Of a DNA stretch of 64,000 bases, positions 53,002 through 62,341 are shown piece by piece. Location of the stretch: the NCBI GenBank assembly GCA_020186115.1, contig WSYJ01000152.1:1-64000 (forward strand). Reading direction: 5' to 3'. Each line of letters opens with the position of its first letter. The stretch's first letter is position 1. The position numbers were made by a program, and so were the translations under genes. Origin of the DNA: Histomonas meleagridis (Eukaryota > Parabasalia > Tritrichomonadida > Dientamoebidae). The notes below the pieces were generated by a model, which was not told where the DNA came from, did no database searches, and saw only the letters and a list, made by a program, of their open reading frames with translations.

Positions 53002-54510
53002 ATGATTATATTTTTTGTTAACACAAAGCAATCATATGACGAAGAGACAAAAACACTCACAATATCTGATTCCATTGATTATTCAAAAGATTATATGAAT
53101 GATACAGAACGTGTTATAATTATTGATGTTGGCGAGATTGAAAATAATGCATTCAGAGAATGGCCTTTATTAACAACAGTAATAATTGGAGAAACAGTTG
53201 GAAATATCGGTAGTGGAGCATTTGCATCATGTACAAAGTTAGAATATGTCCAATTTCCAGATAAATTAATGAGTGGAATTGGAGGTGGTGCATTTGCAGA
53301 ATGTATTTCATAAAATAATATTACAATTCATTGTAATATCATTAGTGATAATGCATTTTGTCAATGTATAGTACTTGAAACGATAACATTATATGAAGGC
53401 GTCCGAAGTATTGGCTCAGATGCATTTAGAGAATGTACAAATCTTGTGAATATTTATATACCAAGTTCAGTTACTTCAATTGGGAATGCATTTTTAGAAT
53501 GTACGAAACTTCAATTTATTAATGTCTCAGAAGAAAATTTTAAATATTCGAATTATGAAAATGTTGGGGTTTTATATGATAAAGAAATTACATATATTAT
53601 TAGTTATCCGAATATGAAAAGTAAAACATTTACAATTCCAAATTCAGTCATTTCTATTATGAATTATTCTTTTGCTTATTGTAATAATTTAGAAAGAATT
53701 TTTATTGATGAAAATGTTCAATATATTAATTCATGTGCATTTTTTAATTGTACATCACTTCAATGTATTTATTTTAATGGCGAAATTTCACCAGAAATAC
53801 AAAATGATGCATTTGTTAATATAAATACAACAACAGTTATGACAATAGAAACATATCAAAATGAAACATTTGGAAATATGAATATTACTAAGGGAACAAC
53901 ACTTGACGAATGTCTCCCGCCAACACTCACATTCACTAACTCAAATACATTTACAAAATCAAAAAATAATTTTGATTCAAATACTTATGTTAATACATTA
54001 TCGATGAATTTTTCTTTGGTTAATACTTATACTTTAACTTATTCTTTATCGTTTATAAAAACTTTATCAAATTATTACACATTCATAAAATCTTATTCAG
54101 TTACTTTCATTGAATCTGAAACTAAATATATTTATAGCGATTTCATATATTATAATTATACAATTATATATTATCCAGAATATTTTACGTATTATTCAAA
54201 TTTCTTTTATATTTCTTATATCGAAGATGTAATAATGAACAATGATGATAATAATACATTAATTATCATTATAATTGTTATTGTAATTGTAATAATTATT
54301 GTATTTATAATGATAATAATAATTTTTATGATTAAATATCAAAATAAGAAGCGAAAACAAAATGAAGAAGAAATGAATGTTTCAGATGAAAATAATAATA
54401 AAATCAATGAAATCGATAATACATTTTCAGTTGGTATTAATAATTCAAATATTGAAGAAGATCCATTTGCAGACGATTTCAAAGAAGAAAAATTTATCAG
54501 TCAGATATAA
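53002..54510 (+). pseudogene. BspA-like LRR surface protein with one nonsense codon
   Basis: Type I membrane protein design: a probable signal segment (MIIFFVN, from the ATG at 53002), BspA-type 23-residue LRRs (TTVIIGETVGNIGSGAFASC, YIPSSVTSIGNAFLEC, TIPNSVISIMNYSFAYCNNL), a Ser/Thr/Tyr-rich stalk, one strong transmembrane helix (about 54258-54339), and a basic then acidic cytosolic tail with EEDPFADDF. A single TAA at 53311-53313 interrupts the frame where the repeat normally has leucine; both sides are in the same frame. Trichomonad BspA proteins are candidate adhesion or signalling surface proteins. The frame is open upstream to 52552, but that part looks non-coding. Confidence 0.75.
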
Positions 54511-55221
54511 ATAAACATATTTTAAGAACAAAATATTTTAATTTGTTTATTAATTTAATAAATACGAACATTTTTGTCATTTAGCAAATTTTATGTTTCT
54601 TCTATTATATGATTATTATAGTAAATCCAATTTATCCAAATCATAAACACTAAAAGTAAATGATAAATTATATTAATAAAAAATTGGAAATTTAGAGATA
54701 TTATGGTAAAAATGCATTATTTTTTCAAAAATCAAAAGAAAGATATTTCAATTTCAAATAAGTGTTTGTCTTGAGTAGTTCTGCTTTTATCTGTGATAAA
54801 TTAAGTTTGAACAAAAAGTAAATTATTATGAAAATAACAAATATATCGTTAATTCATTGTATATAATTAACGATTTTTTAACATATTTATGAAGTTTAAA
54901 ATCATTATGTAAAAGTTTATCATAATTTTCTTGTTGTTTTCCTAAAATGATGAGCGTTCATCAATCAAACAATGTATAAAATAAAAATTTTTTTTTTAAT
55001 ATAGACCATAGTCAGCTGGATGTATGAAAGCTTACAATTTTACTTGAAAAATGAAAGAAAAAAGTTGTATGCATCCACCGCCACTTCAAGGAACTTTTAG
55101 ATACGATTTAAAATAAAGTAATTATAAAATGAAGAAAATTGAAAATAATCATCCTTAAGATTTCAAGAACTACCATTTATAAAATATAATATATATTAAA
55201 ACATTTAAAAATAATATTTGA
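54511..55221. other. Intergenic
   Basis: AT-rich, with no gene seen, up to the outer edge of the TBC inverted duplication. Confidence 0.5.
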
Positions 55222-57245
55222 AAGTTTCACAAGGAACTTTGTTGTGACAGCCCTGCCAACGAATTGTCTGATAAGGAAAGTGACAGTTGATTAAAACAAT
55301 AATAATCATTCACAACTTGATATTTCGGAGAACAAAACAGAAATTTTATTGAACAAATTTATTTTTTGATGGCATTAAACCATTAAAATCATTTTAAAAA
55401 ATAATATTTTTGATTAAATATTTTTGATTAAATATTTTTTATTTATTTTTTATTTTTTATTTTCTCGTGTTGTTTTACATGGACCTGTCCATTCAGTTTC
55501 AAAGAATAAGAATTCTTTATTATCATCAATTTCTTCATTCCGATTAACAATTGTTGGTGGAACTTTATCTGCCAACCAAAGTGATGTTTTCCCAATTTTA
55601 TGGAATGGGATATTAGACATAATTTTTGGGAACTTATCCATCATCGTAGTAATATTAACATCTGTAATTTGTGCCAATTCATTAAATCCTTGAACAATTA
55701 TCGCTGCCACAAAGTATGCTAACCACGTTTGCGGACATGGCGAACAATTTAATTGTAACCAAACTGACCAAATGTCACTAAATGATCGTTTAAATAATAA
55801 AACAAAATCGGAATAACACCATAAAAGTTCTTTAAGTGAATTACGTCGCATCCAAATAGCTGCAAGTGGTGATACTTTACAAATAATTTGAAAAATAGTT
55901 TCTGCTTGTTTTTTACATTGTTCTGTAACATTAGCTAATAATTTTAAATGATCAATATTATGTAACATAGCATCAAAACACCAAAAAATTGATGGATAAT
56001 ATTCTTCATATTCAATACGTTCATTATTTTTCATTAATTGGATATCCTTTTTCATCCCAACGTGGTAAAAAATGCTAATAATATTGGAACAAATAAATCA
56101 TTCATACCTTGAAGATATCCAATCGGTGGATTAAATATACAATATGTACGTAATAGTTGTGTAACCATTTTAAGTCCTTCTGCATCATTATCTTTAAATG
56201 CTAATAATTGGCGATCGGTACGACTAACATCATGTTTAATAACTCGAAATGCAGATGAAATTCGTTTATTATTATTAATTTGATCGGGTGTAAGTTTTTC
56301 AACTTGATTAACTAATTGTTTATATTCTTTACTTAATTCTTTATCAAGTTTTTCTCGTTCAATAGTAGTACTATTAGATGGATAAACTCCAAATGCAAAT
56401 GGTAATGCTTTATTTAATATTTCAGTATCAATACCTGCATGAAATAAACGTAATTTAAATTCTTCAAAATTTTTAATTCGTCCTTCTTCATCAAATAAAT
56501 TACCCCATTCTTCACTCGTAATTTTTTGATATTCTTGCCCAATATGATCTGAATATTCATCAATTTCTTCTAAAATTCGTTTATGATTAGCTCGTGCTGC
56601 TTCAGCTAATGGAAATTGTGGATCTCGTGGTAATGTATCACTATTATCTAAATGAATAATTAACGTTAAAAAGAAACTATGTAAACAATCCCAAAAATTT
56701 TTTTAAGATCTTCTGGAAAAATTTTTTGTAGAAGGTTCTGATGAAGTATCAAAACCCTAATTGAATATGTGGTGGTGTATATGGATAAACTCCTCGATGA
56801 CATCGTTTATAAAATTGTAATGAATATGATTTATCTGCTGATGGAACTGCAATACCATTAATTAAAAGTTGTTCAACTAACTCTGTAACTGAGATAAATT
56901 CCATCGGTTCATATGAAAATCGTCGTTCTTCACCTTCATTATATCCATAAATTGTTAATGAAAAATCTTCATGAAGTTGTAAAAGTTTAATATGAACACA
57001 CTCTTGTTTAAAACTTTTGTTAAATTCCCATGATTCTTCTGATTCTGTATTTTGTGTTTGTTGCATAACTGCTAAATGATGCATAGGTGAACCACTAATG
57101 GGTGTCCAACTAATCATAAAAATTTCATCAAAACGTGATAAAACTAACGTACCATTAGATCCTCCTGTTTGTCCATTGGTTTTATCAATGGTTGGTTCAA
57201 TAGTACAAAGTTGAAATCGCCTTGCTCCACCTGCAAAAGTCATCT
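55222..57245 (-). repeat. Left arm of 2.02-kb inverted duplication
   Basis: Matches 59103-61125 in inverted orientation. The outer edge lies at AAAGTTTCACAAGG and the inner edge at AGATGACTTTTGC, i.e. two bases before the TBC start codon. Confidence 0.9.
55450..57243 (-). pseudogene. TBC-domain Rab GTPase-activating protein, copy 1 (frame-broken)
   Basis: A TBC1D15/Gyp7-like Rab-GAP: an N-terminal region (MTFAGGARRFQL...) and a catalytic TBC domain with the arginine finger in IKHDVSRTDR and the glutamine finger in GYLQGMNDL, followed by SIFWCFDAML and WSVWLQL. The frame opens at the ATG 57243 but shifts at extra bases near 56755 (G run), 56700-56720 (A/T runs) and about 56028 (A run), each absent from the other copy. 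It retains what looks like the native promoter, AACGGTT (57259-57265, opposite strand to the gene) and TCAAAT. It may be an intact gene with assembly indels. Confidence 0.75.
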
Positions 57246-59102
57246 AAAATTTGATTATAACGGTTGAATCGCTTCAAATCTCAACCGAAAACGATAAATG
57301 ACCAACCGTCCGAATGATGATTTTTCGTTTTTCGATAACTCGTTCGTATTATGATCAAACTGGACGTATATATCTAAACAAAGGTTAGCAAGTAAATAAA
57401 TTTTTAATTTTTTAGTAAACTTATAGAAAAATAAATTTATACTTTAAACATCATTTTGTCCTTTCATATTATGTTTAAAAATGTATATACAGCAAAATAT
57501 ATTCAAATATTAATCAAAGCATTATCCAAAAATCTATGATTTAGATAAATAAAAACAAACTTTTATTGTACCGGATTTAGGTTTGATTCCGAATAAATTT
57601 GATCTGTATATGTTATATGAATTAACTCATTATCATATTGCACATTTACAGATGCATTAATATCCTTTTCGCAATACTTTGTACGCAAGTCATCTTTTGT
57701 TGACGCATTTTTTATACATTTTATTTGGACAAAATCGGATTGTACCCAATAGATAAGGTTCAAAAGGAAATCAAATGAAAACAACAATGAAATCAAATAA
57801 TCAATTCGTATATATTTTTGTTAAGTAATTCAAAAGTTTTATCATTTCCATTCATTAAAATCATTGGTTCATATTCCGCATCAACATTAGTAACAATTTT
57901 ATAAGTTGTTTGTCCTATGCGATGATTAACAGTGAATTATAATTAAACATAACTTGTTGATTCAATTGAAAAGCATGTAAAAATCGGAACATTGGACGGA
58001 TGTTGAATGTCTGAACCTTCTTCTTACCACGTCAGTTATTCCAATTCATAAGTTTTCACATTTGCACCTTTAACTAAAAATGCTGGCAGTGCCATTCTTA
58101 CTTTAGTTATAGCATGTTGGAGCTGTTCAAGTGTGACAGCTTTAGGACGAATTAAAAAATTGGTTGGTAAATATGGCGACTTGTATGAGTCAGCAAATGG
58201 ATAACGAAGAAAAAGCTTAAACAGAAAAATCATGATATATATACAGAAAAAAGTAAAAAACATTGTAGAGCCTAATGTTAAATAACAAATTAATTGTGAT
58301 ATCACAATGTTGTCGCGCTTAAATAAAATAGAGATACAAGGGAAAAGGAAAAGAGAATGTACATTCGAGAAAAAGGAAAGTTTTTGAGGATTTGCTGCTT
58401 ATGATAACAATAATAAAGTATAAAAAATATATATGGAATAACAAAAATGGACCCAGTGATAAAAATCATTCCTACATTGCTTCCAGTGTTATGACACTAA
58501 ACTGAAAATTGTGTCGGATAACATATTGAATGATTTGATGAAACAGACCCATTATGAAATCTATCTACAGAATTGGGCAAAGACCATTACACATGACATC
58601 ACCACAAAGAAATTTAGACCCCACATGATTTTCAAGAGGAGACAAAGGAAACATATATTTTGAACTGGTTGTTTCCTTTGGCTTTAAATAAGCTGTTGTT
58701 TTCATGAGCCTTTTTCCAAATATGTTTTATATTTAAAATAATGTTAATTAATGATAACACTTACCTTAGCTTAAACTTTTTTAATAATTTTTTCTAATAA
58801 AAAAAATTTTGTTGAAGAAATTAGAAAAAACTATTTACCAAAATATTACTAAGTCTTTCATCAATAGCTGTGTTATTGATAATATTTAAAATTCCCGCTC
58901 TAATTTAGACAGATTGAGCAAATTGTTAACATCGTCATATCAGAAAAGAGTAATGAAATTCGTAATTTTATTATGTTAACCTTTGTGGTTAGGTTTTAGA
59001 AAAATGTGATATACATACTAAATTGGAAAACAGGAGGAACATCCGATTGTGACAGATAATAACTGCCGTTAGCAATTTTTCCACCGATAGCCAAACCAAA
59101 CA
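57246..59102. other. Spacer between TBC copies
   Basis: 1.86 kb of unique sequence containing the membrane-protein remnant at 57563-58305. The rest (58306-59102) has no gene I can support. Confidence 0.55.
57563..58305 (-). pseudogene. Decayed membrane protein of unknown family
   Basis: Pieces in several frames: an N-terminal transmembrane helix (MFFTFFCIYIMIFLFKLFL), then PYLPTNFLIRPKAVTLEQLQ and ALPAFLVKGANVKTYELE, then after stops TYKIVTNVDAEYEPMILMNG, a second hydrophobic segment, and a Cys/Lys ending at 57563. No ATG starts the first piece. Unrecognised. Confidence 0.4.
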
Positions 59103-61125
59103 AGATGACTTTTGCAGGTGGAGCAAGGCGATTTCAACTTTGTACTATTGAACCAACCATTGATAAAACCAATGGACAAACAGGAGGATCTAATGGTACG
59201 TTAGTTTTATCACGTTTTGATGAAATTTTTATGATTAGTTGGACACCCATTAGTGGTTCACCTATGCATCATGTAGCAGTTATGCAAAAAAAAAAAAATA
59301 CAGAATCAGAAGAATCATGGGAATTTAACAAAAGTTTTAAACAAGAGTGTGTTCATGATTAAACTTTTACAACTTCATGAAGATTTTTCATTAACAATTT
59401 ATGGATATAATGAAGGTGAAGAACGACGATTTTCATATGAACCGATGGAATTTATCTCAGTTACAGAGTTAGTTGAACAACTTTTAATTAATGGTATTGC
59501 AGTTCCATCAGCAGATAAATCATATTCATTACAATTTTATAAACGATGTCATCGAGGAGTTTATCCATATACACCACCACATATTCAATTAGGTTTTGAT
59601 ACTTCATCAGAACCTTCTACAAAAAATTTTCCAGAAGATCTTAAAAAATTTTGGGATTGTTTACATAGTTTCTTTTTAACGTTAATTATTCATTTAGATA
59701 ATAGTGATACATTACCACGAGATCCACAATTTCCATTAGCTGAAGCAGCACGAGCTAATCATAAACGAATTTTAGAAGAAATTGATGAATATTCAGATCA
59801 TATTGGGCAAGAATATCAAAAAATTACGAGTGAAGAATGGGGTAATTTATTTGATGAAGAAGGACGAATTAAAAATTTTGAAGAATTTAAATTACGTTTA
59901 TTTCATGCAGGTATTGATACTGAAATATTAAATAAAAGCATTACCATTTGCATTTGGAGTTTATCCATCTAATAGTACTACTATTGAACGAGAAAAAACT
60001 TGATAAAGAATTAAGTAAAGAATATAAACAATTAGTTAATCAAGTTGAAAAACTTACACCCGATCAAATTAATAATAATAAACGAATTTCATCTGCATTT
60101 CGAGTTATTAAACATGATGTTAGTCGTACCGATCGCCAATTATTAGCATTTAAAGATAATGATGCAGAAGGACTTAAAATGGTTACACAACTATTACGTA
60201 CATATTGTATATTTAATCCACCGATTGGATATCTTCAAGGTATGAATGATTTATTTGTTCCAATATTATTAGCATTTTTACCACGTTGGGATGAAAAAGG
60301 ATATCCAATTAATGAAAATAATGAACGTATTGAATATGAAGAATATTATCCATCAATTTTTTGGTGTTTTGATGCTATGTTACATAATATTGATCATTTA
60401 AAATTATTAGCTAATGTTACAGAACAATGTAAAAAACAAGCAGAAACTATTTTTCAAATTATTTGTAAAGTATCACCACTTGCAGCTATTTGGATGCGAC
60501 GTAATTCACTTAAAGAACTTTTATGGTGTTATTCCGATTTTGTTTTATTATTTAAACGATCATTTAGTGACATTTGGTCAGTTTGGTTACAATTAAATTG
60601 TTCGCCATGTCCGCAAACGTGGTTAGCATACTTTGTGGCAGCGATAATTGTTCAAGGATTTAATGAATTGGCACAAATTACAGATGTTAATATTACTACG
60701 ATGATGGATAAGTTCCCAAAAAATTATGTCTAATATCCCATTCCATAAAATTGGGAAAACATCACTTTGGTTGGCAGATAAAGTTCCACCAACAATTGTT
60801 AATCGGAATGAAGAAATTGATGATAATAAAGAATTCTTATTCTTTGAAACTGAATGGACAGGTCCATGTAAAACAACACGAGAAAATAAAAAATAAAAAA
60901 TAAATAAAAAATATTTAATCAAAAATATTTAATCAAAAATATTATTTTTTAAAATGATTTTAATGGTTTAATGCCATCAAAAAATAAATTTGTTCAATAA
61001 AATTTCTGTTTTGTTCTCCGAAATATCAAGTTGTGAATGATTATTATTGTTTTAATCAACTGTCACTTTCCTTATCAGACAATTCGTTGGCAGGGCTGTC
61101 ACAACAAAGTTCCTTGTGAAACTTT
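59103..61125 (+). repeat. Right arm of 2.02-kb inverted duplication
   Basis: Inverted copy of 55222-57245, extending about 230 bp past the TBC stop codon with no poly-A tail, which points to DNA-level duplication rather than a retrocopy. Confidence 0.9.
59105..60896 (+). pseudogene. TBC-domain Rab GTPase-activating protein, copy 2 (frame-broken)
   Basis: Same gene as copy 1, with both TBC catalytic fingers encoded. Relative to copy 1 it has an extra G at 59357 and extra A's at about 59935, 59994-59999 and 60718-60723. A second difference near 59287 turns QQTQ into QKKK without changing the frame. Its upstream sequence is unrelated to copy 1 and lacks the AACGGTT box, so it may be promoterless. 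Confidence 0.75.
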
Positions 61126-61250
61126 ACGTCCATTAAAAAAACAGTGAACAATAAATCAAGAAAAACAATCAAAAATTTGATATTTTGTTTAATGACAGTT
61201 TAGAATCTGTTTTTCATTCTGAAAATTTTGGCGTTTGAAGTGAGAAACAT

Positions 61251-61826
61251 TTAACAGCACTTGTTGCCCTCTTCTGGTCTAGTAACTGGCGTTTGGGTTT
61301 GAATAACGATATCTTGGGTAAAATCTAATTGAGCAATTTTACCAAAGATTTCATTAATGCCATCACCTGTCACTGCAGACGTTTCACCGTATATAGTTGC
61401 GCCGAGTTGATTGGCAATTTCTTTTCCTTGTTGAAATGATATGCATCTTTCTTTTTCTAAATCATTCTTATTTCCTATAACAACTAATTTAATATTGGGC
61501 GGGGCTTTATCTGCAATTTCAGCTGACCAATCTTCCAGAGCTTCCAGAGTTGATTTTGATGTTATATCATAAACTAGAACTGCAACATCTGCTGATCGGT
61601 AGTACATAGGAGAAAGTGCTCTGAACTTTTCTTGGCCAGCTGTGTCCCATAGTTGAAGGCGAACTGATCCATTTGGTGTCTGGATAACTTTTGTAAGAAG
61701 AGCTGCGCCGACTGTCGCTGGTAAATTCTTATCAAATGTACCCTGAACGTATTTGCTAAGTATACAACTTTTCCCTACTTTTGTATCTCCTACAATGACG
61801 ACCTTCACCTGGGTCATTTTAGTCAT
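61251..61826 (-). CDS. Rab-family small GTPase
   Basis: A 191-residue GTPase. P-loop GDTKVGKS, switch-I threonine in LPATVGAA, WDTAGQEKF, GNKNDLEKE and ETSAVTG are all present; the C-terminal CC is the prenylation site for membrane attachment. Switch and Rab-family motifs (YYRSADVAVLVYDIT) place it among Rab5/21-like endosomal Rabs, but the subclass is not certain. The effector threonine follows a GTP-binding consensus, so it should be active. Start at 61826 because AACGGT (61854-61859) and an initiator TCATCG (61835-61840) precede it; a second ATG three codons on is possible. Confidence 0.92.
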   Translation of the reverse strand: MTKMTQVKVVIVGDTKVGKSCILSKYVQGTFDKNLPATVGAALLTKVIQTPNGSVRLQLWDTAGQEKFRALSPMYYRSADVAVLVYDITSKSTLEALEDWSAEIADKAPPNIKLVVIGNKNDLEKERCISFQQGKEIANQLGATIYGETSAVTGDGINEIFGKIAQLDFTQDIVIQTQTPVTRPEEGNKCC

Positions 61827-61859
61827 TGGCAAAACGATGAATTATTTTTGGAGACCGTT
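61827..61859 (-). promoter_or_regulatory. Myb-type box plus initiator of the Rab gene
   Basis: AACGGT, 13 bases, TCATCG, 8 bases, ATG. Same layout as the kinase and initiator-binding-domain genes. Confidence 0.5.
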
Positions 61860-62341
61860 TTATCCAATTTCGTCACTTTTATATTCAAAACTTTCCCGAT
61901 AATTCAAAAAATCCAAAAATTACATTTTCCCAATAGTTAATTACTTTTGGATTAAATTTCTTTTCGCTAATTTATTAGCTTTTTACAGCTTCTGTATTTA
62001 ACAAAGTAAAAAAAATTGTTCAGAAAAAATTATTAATCAATATTTGTTTCATTATTATTTTTTTGATTTAAATTTTTTAAATACAATTTCTTTTAGCTAG
62101 GGAAGAAGCTTTCATGCAAAGTTATCAAGTTTTACCAATTAATGGTTTTCAAAATTGGTTAAATACTCAATTTGTTTAATGTAATTTTAACTGTTGTTTG
62201 TTTGTTTTTAATATGTATTTAAAGAAAATATTGTCTATAGCTTTCGAAACCTAATTGGTTTTCAGTAAAGCTATTATTCATGAAATTGAAATTTAATTTT
62301 ATTTATTATATAATAGGAAAAGTTTTGTAAAATTATTGTTT
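61860..62341. other. Intergenic
   Basis: AT-rich; no gene seen. Confidence 0.5.

Noticed and set aside
57563-58305. Intact small membrane-protein genes
   Set aside because: The two minus-strand frames are pieces of one protein joined by stop-ridden sequence, and the first lacks an ATG.
59103-61125. Retrocopy explanation for the second TBC gene, since similarity starts at the ATG
   Set aside because: Similarity continues about 230 bp past the stop without a poly-A tail, beyond a normal trichomonad 3' UTR, so DNA duplication fits better.
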